Origin: Magnetospirillum sp. UT-4
Lineage (GTDB): Bacteria; Pseudomonadota; Alphaproteobacteria; Rhodospirillales; Magnetospirillaceae
Length of the DNA stretch: 62,299 bases
Direction of reading: 5' to 3'
Assembly (NCBI RefSeq): GCF_902729435.1
Contig: NZ_CACVCG010000043.1
Span: 1-62,299, forward strand
Positions 52,242 through 61,435 of the stretch are shown piece after piece. The position numbers were made by a program, and so were the translations under genes. Position 1 is the stretch's first letter, and each line of letters opens with the position of its first letter. The notes below the pieces were generated by a model that saw only the letters and a list, made by a program, of their open reading frames with translations, did no database searches and was not told where the DNA came from.

Positions 52242-53050
52242 TCCCCCGATCCTTTCGTCCGTTCCCCGGTCTTCGCCGCCACCCACAGCGCCTCCATGGC
52301 CTCCAGGCTGGCTTGGTCCGGCGTCGTCCCGGCGGCCCGCAGCCCGGCCTCCACGTGGCGGAAGCGCCGGTCGAACTTGCCGTTGGTCCGCTTCAGCGCC
52401 CGCTCGGGGTCGATATTGAGCTTACGGGAGAGGTTGACGCAAGCGAACAGCAGATCGCCCATCTCGTCCTCGAGGCGCTCGATGCCCGCGTCGGCGCCGA
52501 TTTCCGCTTGGAGTTCAGCCAGTTCCTCGTTGATCTTGTCAATCACCTGGGCGGGCTCGGCCCAATCGAAGCCGACCCGCGCCGCCCGCTTCTGCAGCTT
52601 CAGCGCGCGGGTCAGGGGGGGCAGGGTGCGGGCGATCCCGTCCAGGACGCTGTCGGCGCCCTTGGCCGCGCGCTCGCCGGCCTTGGTGGCCTCCCAGGCG
52701 GCGGTCTGGGCCTCGGCATCGCGGATGCCGTCTTCGCCGAACACGTGAGGATGGCGGCGGACCATCTTGTCGGCGATGGCCTCGGCGATGGCGTCGAAAT
52801 CGAACACACCGGTCTCGCGGGCCATCTGGGCGTAGAAGACCACCTGGAACAGCAGGTCGCCGAGTTCGTCCTTCAGAGCCGCCATGTCGTTGTGGTCGAT
52901 GGCGTCGGCGACCTCGTAGGCTTCCTCGACGGTATAGGGCGCGATGGTGGCGAAGGTCTGCTCGCGATCCCAGGGGCAGCCGCGCTCGGGATGGCGCAGG
53001 GTGGTCATGATGTCGAGCAGGCGGTCGATGGGACGCGGGGGTGTGGGCAT
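52238..53050 (-). CDS. mazG: Nucleoside triphosphate pyrophosphohydrolase MazG
   Basis: 270 residues with two MazG domains, hydrolysing (d)NTPs to monophosphates and PPi. Seen: first domain ERGCPWDREQT, TVEEAYEVADAI and the catalytic ELGDLLFQVVFYAQM; second domain EELAELQAEIG and EMGDLLFACVNLSRKL. ATG 53050 chosen over 53062 by family start. Palindromic DNA lies upstream (53083-53112). Confidence 0.95.
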   Translation of the reverse strand: MPTPPRPIDRLLDIMTTLRHPERGCPWDREQTFATIAPYTVEEAYEVADAIDHNDMAALKDELGDLLFQVVFYAQMARETGVFDFDAIAEAIADKMVRRHPHVFGEDGIRDAEAQTAAWEATKAGERAAKGADSVLDGIARTLPPLTRALKLQKRAARVGFDWAEPAQVIDKINEELAELQAEIGADAGIERLEDEMGDLLFACVNLSRKLNIDPERALKRTNGKFDRRFRHVEAGLRAAGTTPDQASLEAMEALWVAAKTGERTKGSGE

Positions 53051-53082
53051 GGGGGGCCTCATTGCGCCATATGCAAAAGTCG

Positions 53083-53112
53083 CATAATGGAGATTATGGC
53101 GTTATCCGGATA
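53083..53112 (-). promoter_or_regulatory. Twin palindromes upstream of mazG
   Basis: CATAAT-GGAG-ATTATG at 53083-53098 and a perfect 10-bp palindrome TATCCGGATA at 53103-53112. They lie 33-62 bases before the mazG start, in an AT-richer patch of the 126-base mazG / MBL spacer, where an operator and promoter would be. The proteins that might bind are unknown. Confidence 0.4.
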
Positions 53113-53176
53113 CGGTCCGCAGCAGCCAACGGCAGGAGTCCGGCCAGAGCCGAAAAAGGAACGCCGGGTCAATGAA

Positions 53177-53944
53177 TTAGCCGACATCGATGACCATCCC
53201 GTCGAACCCCGGCTCGACGTTGACCGGCAGCCGGCCACGCAGGGTCTGGTAGTCCAGGCTGGGCGTCATGTGGGTCAGCACGGCGCGCCTTGGGCCGATG
53301 CGTTCGATCCAGCCCAGGACCTTGTCCAGGTGCGCATGGGTGGCGTGCGGGTCATAGGTCAGGCAGCCGACGATCCACACCTCGATCCCGGCCAGTGCGG
53401 CAAAGGACTCCTCCGGCATCTCCACCAGATCGGTGGAATAGGCCAGCGCGCCGAAGCGGAAGCCGGTGGTGGCGCAATAGCCGTGGTCCTGGGCGATGGG
53501 AACCACCCCTACCCCGCCCACCGAGAAGGGGCCTTGGATCACGTGGGGCAGCAGCATCGGCTTGTAGATGGACTGGCCGCCCTCGACCTCGCCCAGGACA
53601 TAGGGGAAGCGGGCACGGATGCTGTCGAGCACCTCGGGCGCGCCATGGATGGCGATGGGCGCCTGCATGGCCCGGTTGACCTCGCGGAGGTCGTCGATGC
53701 CGTGCAGATGGTCGGCGTGGTCGTGGGTGTACAGCACGGCGTCGAGGTGGCGGACGCCTGCGTCAATCAGCTGTTGACGGCAATCGGGCGAGGTATCGAC
53801 CAGGATGCGGACGCCGCTATCCTCGACCAGGATCGAGGGCCGGCTGCGGCGGTTCTTCGGCTCGGCGGGATCGCAGGCGCCCCAGCCGCGCGAGATGCTG
53901 GGAACCCCGGAGGCCGCGCCGCTGCCGAGGATGGTCGCCCTCAC
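53177..53944 (-). CDS. MBL-fold metallohydrolase (PhnP-like)
   Basis: 255-residue metallo-beta-lactamase-fold hydrolase. Seen: ATILGSGAASGVPS, the metal motif THDHADHLHGIDDL, and later His in QDHGYCATTGF, ALAYSTDL and LTHMTPSLDY. Close to the PhnP/YcbX-like cyclic-phosphate phosphodiesterase group. Overlaps tatD by 4 bases (GTGA; GTG start), an arrangement metG-tatD-MBL seen in many alphaproteobacteria. Substrate unproven. Confidence 0.9.
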   Translation of the reverse strand: MRATILGSGAASGVPSISRGWGACDPAEPKNRRSRPSILVEDSGVRILVDTSPDCRQQLIDAGVRHLDAVLYTHDHADHLHGIDDLREVNRAMQAPIAIHGAPEVLDSIRARFPYVLGEVEGGQSIYKPMLLPHVIQGPFSVGGVGVVPIAQDHGYCATTGFRFGALAYSTDLVEMPEESFAALAGIEVWIVGCLTYDPHATHAHLDKVLGWIERIGPRRAVLTHMTPSLDYQTLRGRLPVNVEPGFDGMVIDVG

Positions 53945-54717
53945 CCGGGCACCTTGGCGAACAGGCGGTGGAAGTTGGCGGTGGTGGCGGCGGCCACGGC
54001 GGCGGCATCGACGCCCTGCAGCTCGGCCAGCTTGGCCGCCGTGTGGCCGACATAGGCCGGCTCGTTGCGCTTGCCCCGGAACGGCACCGGGGCGAGATAG
54101 GGACAGTCGGTCTCGACCAGCAGGCGGTCCAGCGGCAGGCCCCGGACGGTCTGCTGCAGCGCCTCGGCCTTCTTGAAGGTCAGGATGCCAGACAGCGACA
54201 CATAAAGGCCCAAAGATATAGATTTAGCAGCAAGTTCCGGACCGGAACTGAAGCAGTGAATGAGTCCGGTGAAGGCCCCCTTCTCCATCTCCTCGGCCAG
54301 GATGGCGGCGGTATCGTCGTCGGCGTCGCGGGTGTGCACCACCACCGGCAGACCGGTGGCGCGGGCGGCGGCGATGTGGGTGCGGAACGACGCCCGCTGC
54401 CGCTCCCTGGGGCTCTTGTCGTAGAAATAGTCGAGGCCGGTCTCGCCGAAGCCGACCACCTTGGGATGGCGGGACAGTTCCACCAGTCGCTCCACCTCGG
54501 CCGCCGGCTCGCTGCCCGCCTCGTGGGGATGGATGCCGACGGTGCAGTAGACGTCGGCAAAGCGCTCGGCCACCGCCAGCACCCGGTCGAACCGGGTCAG
54601 GTGGGTGCAGATGGTCAGCATGCGGCCGACGCCGTTGCGGCGCGCCCGTTCCACCACCGCGTCCAGCTCCTCCGCGAAGTCCGGGAAATCCAGGTGGCAG
54701 TGGCTGTCGACCAGCAT
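53941..54717 (-). CDS. tatD: TatD-family deoxyribonuclease/hydrolase
   Basis: 258-residue TIM-barrel metal hydrolase of the TatD/YcfH group, 3'-5' exonuclease activity in characterised members. Seen: VDSHCHLDF, TVGIHPHEAG, GFGETGLDYFYD, VVHTRDADDD, LIHCFSSGPE and VETDCPYLAPVP. Start overlaps metG stop by 1 base. An AT-rich stretch with rare codons (54203-54232) and a 17-bp palindrome (54233-54249) lie within the gene. Confidence 0.94.
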   Translation of the reverse strand: MLVDSHCHLDFPDFAEELDAVVERARRNGVGRMLTICTHLTRFDRVLAVAERFADVYCTVGIHPHEAGSEPAAEVERLVELSRHPKVVGFGETGLDYFYDKSPRERQRASFRTHIAAARATGLPVVVHTRDADDDTAAILAEEMEKGAFTGLIHCFSSGPELAAKSISLGLYVSLSGILTFKKAEALQQTVRGLPLDRLLVETDCPYLAPVPFRGKRNEPAYVGHTAAKLAELQGVDAAAVAAATTANFHRLFAKVPG

Positions 54718-56270
54718 CAGGCCGCCCCCTCCTCCTCGACGAAGCGGGGAAACACGCCGGCTGGGGCCGGCAGCGGCGTGCCCGGCTTCAGCGCATGGTG
54801 CGAGCCGCAATGGTGCAGGGTGCGGGCATCGGGGCCGATGCCCAGCTGGTCCAGCAGCCGGCCCGAGGCGGCAGGCATGAAGGCCTGGGTCAGCAGGGCC
54901 AGGTTGCGCACCGTCTCGGCCAGCACCCACAGCACCGTGCCCATGCGCGCCGGATCGGTCTTCTTCAGCGCCCAGGGAGCCTGACGATCGACATAGCCGT
55001 TGGCGGCGCGGATCACCCCCCACATCGCCTCCAGCGCCTCGTGGAAGAGCTGGCGGTCGATGGCGTCGCGGACCTTGGGCAGCAGGCCGTGGGCGGCGTC
55101 GAGCATCTCGCGGTCGTCGGCACCGGGCTCGCCGTGCTGCGGCACCTGGCCGGCGCAATTCTTGCCGATCATGGACAGGACGCGCTGGGCCAGATTGCCG
55201 TAATCGTTGGCCAGCTCGGAATTCATCCGCTGCACCATGGCGCGGTGGCTGAAATCGCCGTCATTGCCGAACGGCACCTCGCGCAGCAGGAAATAGCGCA
55301 CCTGGTCGAGGCCGTAGCGCTCGATCAGCGCCACCGGGTCGATGACGTTGCCCACCGACTTGGAGATCTTCTGGCCCTCGTTGGTCCACCAGCCGTGGGC
55401 GAACACCCGCCTGGGCGGCTCCAGCCCGGCGGCCATCAGGAAGGCCGGCCAGTAGACCGCGTGGAAGCGCACGATGTCCTTGCCCACCATGTGCAGGTCG
55501 GCCGGCCAGTACCGGGCGAACTCGCCGGTGATGTCGGGATAGCCGATGGCGGTGATGTAGTTGGTCAGGGCGTCGAGCCAGACATACATCACGTGGGCGT
55601 CGTCGCCGGGCACCGGGATGCCCCACTTGAAGCTGGTGCGCGACACCGACAGGTCCTGCAGGCCGCCCTTGACGAAGCTGATCACCTCGTTGCGCCGCGA
55701 TTGCGGGCCGATGCAGTCGGGATTGGCCTCGTACCAGGCCAGCAGCCGGTCCTGCCAGGCCGACAGGCGGAAGAAGTAGCTGGGTTCCTTTACCCACTCG
55801 ACCGGGGCGCCGCTGGGGGCGTGCTTGGTCCCATTCGGCCCGGGAACCAGTTCGTCCTCGCCGTAGAAGGCCTCGTCGCGGACCGAGTACCAGCCCTCGT
55901 AATGGCCGACATAGATGTCGCCGGCCGCCACCAGACGCGCCCACAGGGCCTGGACCGAGCGGATGTGGCGGGGTTCGGTGGTGCGGATGAAATCGTCGTT
56001 GGAGCAGTCCAGGCGGGCGGCGAGTTCGCGGAAATTGGCCGAGTTGCGGTCGGCCAGCTCCTGCGGACTGGTGCCGAAGCCTTCCGCCGACTTCTCGACC
56101 TTCTGGCCGTGCTCGTCGGTGCCGGTGAGGAACTTGACGTCGTACCCATCCAGCCGCTTGAAGCGGGCCAGGACGTCGCAGGCCAGGGTGGTATAGGCAT
56201 GCCCGATATGGGGCTTGTCGTTGACGTAGTAGATCGGCGTGGTGACGTAGAAGGTTTTGTCCACGCTCAT
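54717..56270 (-). CDS. metG: Methionyl-tRNA synthetase
   Basis: Class I synthetase, 517 residues. Seen: HIGH motif in KPHIGHAYTTLA, TGTDEHGQKVEKSA, WFRL-like FFRLSAWQDRLLAWYE, KISKS in EGQKISKSVGNVIDP, and an all-helical anticodon domain from about 370. No C-terminal EMAPII tRNA-binding domain and only limited Cys in the connective peptide, fitting the shorter MetG form. Upstream holB is separated by 72 bases in which no clear signal is seen. Confidence 0.97.
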   Translation of the reverse strand: MSVDKTFYVTTPIYYVNDKPHIGHAYTTLACDVLARFKRLDGYDVKFLTGTDEHGQKVEKSAEGFGTSPQELADRNSANFRELAARLDCSNDDFIRTTEPRHIRSVQALWARLVAAGDIYVGHYEGWYSVRDEAFYGEDELVPGPNGTKHAPSGAPVEWVKEPSYFFRLSAWQDRLLAWYEANPDCIGPQSRRNEVISFVKGGLQDLSVSRTSFKWGIPVPGDDAHVMYVWLDALTNYITAIGYPDITGEFARYWPADLHMVGKDIVRFHAVYWPAFLMAAGLEPPRRVFAHGWWTNEGQKISKSVGNVIDPVALIERYGLDQVRYFLLREVPFGNDGDFSHRAMVQRMNSELANDYGNLAQRVLSMIGKNCAGQVPQHGEPGADDREMLDAAHGLLPKVRDAIDRQLFHEALEAMWGVIRAANGYVDRQAPWALKKTDPARMGTVLWVLAETVRNLALLTQAFMPAASGRLLDQLGIGPDARTLHHCGSHHALKPGTPLPAPAGVFPRFVEEEGAA

Positions 56271-56342
56271 GGTCCTCTCCGAAGTCTTCTTTGAGAGCTT
56301 TGGCCCCGCGCCCCCAGGGTCAAGGGTGACGTGTCAAGGGTT

Positions 56343-57425
56343 TCAGGCCCGGGCCAGCCGCTCCACCGCCAGGAAGGCGGTCAGCAGCGCCTGTTTCCGC
56401 TCCAGGTTGACGGCATCGACGCGGGCGAACAGGGCGGTGACCTTTTCCCACAGCTCGAGCCAGCGTTCAAGGCTGCCGGCGGCGAGCAGGCGGCCCATCA
56501 CCGCCGCCTCGCCCGGCACCACCTCGACCAGGCCCCTGCCCTCGCGCCCGCCGGCCCGCACCAGCCGGGCCAGCCACCAGCCCAGCAGCTCGGTCACCGT
56601 GCGCCAGGCGGCATCGGCGTCGTTGCGTCCGACCCGTTCGGAAAAGCCGTGCAGGGCCACCGGATCGAGGCGCGGCAGGGTGGCCAGCAGGCCCATCAGC
56701 TCGCGGTAGAGATCGAGCCCGCCCTCCGCCGCCAGGGCCAGCGCCTTGCCGATGCTGCCCTCGCCCAGGCGGGCCAGGGCGGCGACGTCGGCGGGGTCGA
56801 GGTCGGGGCGGGCGCGGCCCAGCAGTTCGGCCACCTGGGCCTCGGGCAGCGGGCTCAGCGCCAGCCGGCGGCAGCGTGAGCGGATGGTCGGCAGCAGCCG
56901 CCCGGGACTGTGCGACACCAGCAGCATCAAGGCGTTGCGCGGCGGTTCCTCCAGCACCTTGAGAACGGCGTTGGCGGCGTTGCGGTTCATCTCGTCGGCG
57001 GCGTCGATGATCACCACCCGCCAGCCGCCCTCGGCCGGGGTGAGCGCCATGAAGCCGCCGATGCCGCGCACGTCGTCGACCACGATCTCGGTCCGCCGCT
57101 TGCCCTTCTTGTCGTCGGTGAAGCCCCGCTCCACCACCCGCAGATCGCCGTGGCCGGAGGACGCCACCCGGCGGAACACCGGATGGTCGGGCGAGAGGGC
57201 CAGGCTTTCCGGCGGGCCGCCGAACAACCCGCCGCCTTCTCCGCCGCCGGCCAGGACGAAGCGGGCCATGCGATAGGCCAGGGTCGCCTTGCCGATGCCC
57301 TTCGGCCCGGTCAGCAGCCAGGCATGGGCCAGGCGGCCGGAGATCCAGGCATCGAGGAAGGCCCGCTCGGCATGGGAATGGCCGGACAGATCGGTATTCT
57401 CGCGCGGGGTCGGGGCTTCGCTCAT
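56343..57425 (-). CDS. holB: DNA polymerase III delta' subunit
   Basis: 360-residue clamp-loader subunit. Seen: an N-terminal AAA+ module with GPKGIGKATLAYRMARF, sensor and VIIDAADEMNRNAANAVLKVLEEPP, the SRC motif in IRSRCRRLAL, and a C-terminal collar region. The four-Cys zinc module of E. coli delta' is absent, as in many alphaproteobacteria. The stop region is followed by 72 bases before metG; the start overlaps tmk by 4 bases. Confidence 0.93.
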   Translation of the reverse strand: MSEAPTPRENTDLSGHSHAERAFLDAWISGRLAHAWLLTGPKGIGKATLAYRMARFVLAGGGEGGGLFGGPPESLALSPDHPVFRRVASSGHGDLRVVERGFTDDKKGKRRTEIVVDDVRGIGGFMALTPAEGGWRVVIIDAADEMNRNAANAVLKVLEEPPRNALMLLVSHSPGRLLPTIRSRCRRLALSPLPEAQVAELLGRARPDLDPADVAALARLGEGSIGKALALAAEGGLDLYRELMGLLATLPRLDPVALHGFSERVGRNDADAAWRTVTELLGWWLARLVRAGGREGRGLVEVVPGEAAVMGRLLAAGSLERWLELWEKVTALFARVDAVNLERKQALLTAFLAVERLARA

Positions 57426-58063
57426 GTCACGCAGAACCCCAGCAGCCGCCCCCGCACCGCCGCCATCACCGCGTCATGGACCTGCTCGGGGGTGCCGGTG
57501 GCGTCCACCACCACGCAGCGGCCGGGCTGGCGCTCGGCGATGGACAGGAAGCCCTGGCGCAGGCGCTGGTGGAAGGCGACGCCCATGCGCTCGTAGCGGT
57601 CCTCGGCGCCGCCGCGATGGCCGGCGCGGGCCAGTCCGGCCTCGACCGGCAGGTCCAGGATCAGGGTGAGATCGGGCGCGAAATCGCCGATGGCCAGGCG
57701 GGTCAGCGATTCGATGAACGAGACCGGCAAGCCGTGGCCGTAGCCCTGATAGGCGACGGTCGAATCGGCGAAGCGGTCGCACAGCACCCAGGTTCCCAAG
57801 TCAAGCGCCGGCCACACCGTCCGGACCAGATGGTCGCGCCGCGCCGCACTGTGCAGCAGCGCCTCGGTCTGGCCGTCCCAGCGGCCGACATCGCCGGTCA
57901 CCAGCAGCGCACGGATGGCTTCCGCCCCTTCCGAGCCGCCGGGCTCGCGGGTGGTGATCGCCGGGGTGCCGGCGGCCGCCAGCGCATCGGCCAGCATTTT
58001 CAGCTGGGTCGACTTGCCGGCGCCCTCGCCGCCTTCGAAGGTGATGAACCGTCCGCGTTCCAT
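57422..58063 (-). CDS. tmk: Thymidylate kinase
   Basis: 213-residue kinase forming dTDP. Seen: P-loop ITFEGGEGAGKSTQLKML, the DR motif in LCDRFADSTVAYQGYG, and a lid region with GHRGGAEDRYERMG. Tmk-holB pairing is nearly universal in Proteobacteria. Ten bases after dacA. Confidence 0.97.
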   Translation of the reverse strand: MERGRFITFEGGEGAGKSTQLKMLADALAAAGTPAITTREPGGSEGAEAIRALLVTGDVGRWDGQTEALLHSAARRDHLVRTVWPALDLGTWVLCDRFADSTVAYQGYGHGLPVSFIESLTRLAIGDFAPDLTLILDLPVEAGLARAGHRGGAEDRYERMGVAFHQRLRQGFLSIAERQPGRCVVVDATGTPEQVHDAVMAAVRGRLLGFCVT

Positions 58064-58073
58064 GACCTCGCCG

Positions 58074-59264
58074 TCAGCCCTTCGCTCCCCACAGGATGTG
58101 CTTCAGCGCCGCGCCGATGCGCCCCGACAGGCCCAGCTTGCCCACATCGGCGCCGGCCGCCAGCGGCAGTTCCACGGTTTCCACGCCGGGTGCGGTGATC
58201 ACCAGCTTGCCAACCACCTGGCCCTTCTTGATGGGGGCGGCGACGGGTCCGGAATAGACCGCCTTCACCACCATGTCGCGGCGCGACTTGCGCGGCATGG
58301 TGACCTCCAGCCGCTCTCCCGCCACCAGCGGCACGGTGGCGGCGTCGCCCAGCCACACCTCGGCGTCGGTGACCGGGTCGCCCGGCTTGAACAGGGCGTA
58401 GTTCTCGAACTCGCGGAAGGCCCATTCGACCAGACGGGCGCTCTCCTCGGCCCGGTCCTTCATGGATTTCAGGCCGTTGATGACCATGATGACGCGCCGG
58501 TCGCCGCGCTTGACGGTGCCGACCAGGCCGTAGCCGGCGGCCTCGGTGTGCCCGGTCTTGAGACCGTCGGCACCGGAAACGCCGTACAGCAGCGGATTGC
58601 GGTTGCCCTGCTTGATCGGCCTGCCGCCCGAGACGTGGGTGAAGTCCCTTTCCGAGTAGATGGGGAAGTACTCGGGGAAGTCGGAGATCAGGCGCCGGGC
58701 CAGGATGGCCAGATCGTGCGCGGTGGTCAGGTGCTCGGGCTCGGGCCAACCGGACGCGTTGCGGAAGGTGGAGTTCATCATGCCGAGCTGGCGGGCGCGG
58801 TGGGTCGCCACCTCGGCGAAGGCCTCTTCGCTGCCGGAATGGGCCTCGGCCAGCACGCTGCAGGCGTCATTGCCGGACTGGATGATGACGCCGCGGATCA
58901 GGTCGCTCACCTTGGCCGACGAATTGACGTCCAGAAACATCAGCGAGCCGCCGGACTTGTAGTGGCGCTTCCAGGCGGTCTCCGAGACCGGCAGCATGTC
59001 CTCCATCTTCCAGCTGCCTTCCTTGAGCTTCTCGAAGACCAGATAGGCGGTCATCAGCTTGCTCATGGAGGACGGCACCATCAACTCGTCGGCGTTCTTT
59101 TCCAGCATCACGCGGCCGGTCTTGAAGTCGACGATGTAGGCCTGGCGGGCCGAGGTCTCGATGGTCTCGGCGGCGGCCGGGCCGATGGCCAGAAGGATCG
59201 CCACGGCCACGAACGGCAACCGGCGGATGGTTTTGGAAAGGAACGTCCCTGTCACCTGGATCAC
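58074..59264 (-). CDS. dacA: D-alanyl-D-alanine carboxypeptidase (PBP5-like)
   Basis: 396-residue low-molecular-weight penicillin-binding protein that trims peptidoglycan stem peptides. Seen: signal peptide (about 12-32, ending GPAAA), SxxK in MVPSSMSKLMTAYL, SGN in IIQSGNDACSVLA, KTG in LKTGHTEAAGYG, and a C-terminal PBP5 anchor domain (about 285-385). GTG start at 59264; a second in-frame GTG nine bases later is the alternative. A terminator for rlpA lies upstream. Confidence 0.94.
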   Translation of the reverse strand: MIQVTGTFLSKTIRRLPFVAVAILLAIGPAAAETIETSARQAYIVDFKTGRVMLEKNADELMVPSSMSKLMTAYLVFEKLKEGSWKMEDMLPVSETAWKRHYKSGGSLMFLDVNSSAKVSDLIRGVIIQSGNDACSVLAEAHSGSEEAFAEVATHRARQLGMMNSTFRNASGWPEPEHLTTAHDLAILARRLISDFPEYFPIYSERDFTHVSGGRPIKQGNRNPLLYGVSGADGLKTGHTEAAGYGLVGTVKRGDRRVIMVINGLKSMKDRAEESARLVEWAFREFENYALFKPGDPVTDAEVWLGDAATVPLVAGERLEVTMPRKSRRDMVVKAVYSGPVAAPIKKGQVVGKLVITAPGVETVELPLAAGADVGKLGLSGRIGAALKHILWGAKG

Positions 59265-59289
59265 CCTCGACTGCGTGACGAAGCTGCGG

Positions 59290-59314
59290 AAAAAGCGCCC
59301 CGGTCCTATCCGGG
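59290..59314 (-). terminator. Intrinsic terminator after rlpA
   Basis: Minus strand: CCCGG (59314-59310), loop of six, CCGGG (59303-59299), then GCGC and five U (59294-59290). It separates rlpA from dacA, giving dacA-tmk-holB its own transcription unit. Confidence 0.6.
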
Positions 59315-59343
59315 AAATGCGTCGGAACTAGGGCGGGGCGGGG

Positions 59344-60324
59344 TCAGTCGACCACCACCCGGGCATCTTGTTGGCCGCTGGAGATGACCGCGTCCAGTAG
59401 CCGGTCGGCCTCCTGGACGTCGGTCAGGGGGCCGAAGCGGACCCGGTAGAGGGTCTGGCCCTTGACGTTGATCTGCTGGATGGCGGGCCTGCCCACGCCG
59501 GCCAGCCGCGCCTGCAGCCGCACGGCGTTGTCATGGCGGCTGAAGGCGCCGGCCTGGACGAAGATGGCGTTGCTGCGCGCCACCGGCACCGTCTGCACCT
59601 CCTGCGCCGCCAGCATGCGTTCGGTGGCCTCGGCGGCGGCGGTGCCGCGGGACTGGGCACCCTGGGGCGCCGAGGCCAGCACCGGGCGCGGGCGCTCGCT
59701 GGCACCGGGCGGCGGCAGGGTCTCGGCGGTCACGCTTTCGCGCGGGGCGGCCGCCACCTGCGGCTCGCCGCGCGACGCCCCGTCGGGCTGCGCCTTGCCG
59801 GCGAGGACGCGGCTTTCCTCGGGCAGCACCTGGACCCGGACCTTGGCCGTTCCCTGCCCCTCGAACCCCAGCAGCTGCGAGGCGCGGCGGGACAGGTCGA
59901 TGATCCGGCCGTTGACGAAGGGACCGCGGTCGTTCACCCGGATCACCAGGGACCGGCCGTTCTCCAGGTTGGTCACCCGCACCACCGACGGCATGGGCAG
60001 GGTCTTGTGGGCGGCCGAGACATTGTTTTGGTCGAACACCTCGCCGTTGGCGGTGACTTTGCCGTGGAAGGTGGGGCCGTACCACGACGCGATGCCGGTT
60101 TCGTCGTAGTCGAAATCCTCACGCGGGTAGTACCACACGCCCTTGACCTGATAGGGCTTGCCGACTTTGTAGGTGGCGGCGGCGGAGCCGGCGACCGGCG
60201 GGGCGTCGGAGGTCGCCTCCTTGGCGAGATGGCCGAACAGGTTCATCTCGGCGCAGCCCGGCAGCACGGCGGTCGATATCATCAGCGCGGCCACGCGCCA
60301 TCCCCTGCGCCGGACCTTGCGCAT
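59344..60324 (-). CDS. rlpA: Septal-ring lytic transglycosylase RlpA
   Basis: 326 residues: lipobox LPGC (Cys 24), a double-psi beta barrel (about 75-165) with GIASWYGPTFHGKVTANGE, catalytic-type Asp and His positions in VRVTNLENGRSLVIRVNDRGPF (split as RSLVIRVNDRGPF), and a C-terminal SPOR domain (about 245-325) that binds denuded septal glycan. A Pro/Ala-rich linker joins them. Expected to cut glycan strands during daughter-cell separation. Start ATG 60324 puts the lipobox correctly. Confidence 0.95.
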   Translation of the reverse strand: MRKVRRRGWRVAALMISTAVLPGCAEMNLFGHLAKEATSDAPPVAGSAAATYKVGKPYQVKGVWYYPREDFDYDETGIASWYGPTFHGKVTANGEVFDQNNVSAAHKTLPMPSVVRVTNLENGRSLVIRVNDRGPFVNGRIIDLSRRASQLLGFEGQGTAKVRVQVLPEESRVLAGKAQPDGASRGEPQVAAAPRESVTAETLPPPGASERPRPVLASAPQGAQSRGTAAAEATERMLAAQEVQTVPVARSNAIFVQAGAFSRHDNAVRLQARLAGVGRPAIQQINVKGQTLYRVRFGPLTDVQEADRLLDAVISSGQQDARVVVD

Positions 60325-60366
60325 GATATTGTGCCCCCCTCTGCCAGCTACCAAAGATGTGGTAGT

Positions 60367-61356
60367 CTACTTGCCGCCGATGCGTTCCGCAAGATGGCCG
60401 ACGGCCAGCGCGAAATAGGTCGAGCGGTTCCATTTCAGGATGGTGCGGAAGTTCTCGTAGACCAGGAAGGGCGGCCCCTTCCCCGCCTCCGCCAGCACGA
60501 TCGAGCCCTCCAGCTCGGTCTTCGGCAGCGGCTTGCCGCCGGATGCCGTCACCCCCAGCCGGGTCCACTCGGCCACCGGCTTGCGGGTGTCGAGGCCGAT
60601 CAGGCCGGCATCGAACCCGGCCGGCAGCCGGACCGCCCGGCCCCAGGTCTGGTCGCCGTTCCAGCCCGAGCGCAGCAGGTAGTTGGAGGCCGAGGCGAGC
60701 ACATCGGGAACGGTGCCCCAGATGTCGCGCCGGCCGTCGCCGTTCCAATCCTCGGCGAATTTCAGGAACGAGGACGGCATGAACTGGCACTGCCCCATGG
60801 CCCCGGCCCACGATCCCAGCATGGTGGCGGGCGTGACGTGCCCCTCGTCCAGGATCTGCAGGGCGGCCAGCAGCTCGCCGCGGAAGAACGCCGAACGCCG
60901 CCCGTCATAGGCCAGGGTGGCCAGCGACGACACCACCGGATAGCCGCCGGTGACGCGGCCGAAATCGGTCTCGATGCCCCACAGGGCGACCACGTATTTG
61001 GGCTGGACGTGGTAGCGCCGCTCGATCTCGGCCAGCACCGCGCTGTTGGCGGCCAGCAGGGCGCGGCCCTTCTCCACCCGGGCCGGGTTGACCACGCGCT
61101 CCATGTACTGGGCGTAGCTCATGGTGCCTTCGGGCTGACGGCGGTCCAGCTCGATCACCTTGTCGATGTGCTGGACGCCGGCCAGCGCCGCCGTCGCCGT
61201 CTCGGCGCGGATGCCGCGGCCCACCGCCTCAGCCTCCACCTCCTTCAGCCAGGCGGCGAAATCCGGACGCGGCGCCGCCTCCTGGGCCGCCGCCGGGCTG
61301 CCGGCCGCCAGTGCCGCCGCCATCATCAGTGCCGCCAAGGTCCGCTTGCCTGTCAT
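60367..61356 (-). CDS. Lytic murein transglycosylase, MltB-like
   Basis: 329 residues of the SLT_2/MltB group. Seen: signal peptide (1-26, ending SPAAAQ), FAAWLKEVEAEAVGRGI, the catalytic Glu in ALWGIETDFGRVTGGYP, LATLAYDGRRSAFFRGELLAAL, and MGQCQFMPSSFLKFAEDW. There is no lipobox, so it is periplasmic and soluble unlike E. coli MltB. No peptidoglycan-binding domain follows. A short CTACCA/TGGTAG hairpin (60348-60365) lies between its stop and rlpA. Adjacent rlpA and dacA make a wall-remodelling cluster. Confidence 0.92.
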   Translation of the reverse strand: MTGKRTLAALMMAAALAAGSPAAAQEAAPRPDFAAWLKEVEAEAVGRGIRAETATAALAGVQHIDKVIELDRRQPEGTMSYAQYMERVVNPARVEKGRALLAANSAVLAEIERRYHVQPKYVVALWGIETDFGRVTGGYPVVSSLATLAYDGRRSAFFRGELLAALQILDEGHVTPATMLGSWAGAMGQCQFMPSSFLKFAEDWNGDGRRDIWGTVPDVLASASNYLLRSGWNGDQTWGRAVRLPAGFDAGLIGLDTRKPVAEWTRLGVTASGGKPLPKTELEGSIVLAEAGKGPPFLVYENFRTILKWNRSTYFALAVGHLAERIGGK

Positions 61357-61435
61357 GTCCGCTTCCGCTCCGCTTCCGGTGAAGGCGCCGTTGTGCCACA
61401 GGCGCCAGGGGTGCCGCAACGGCGGCCGGCGATTG

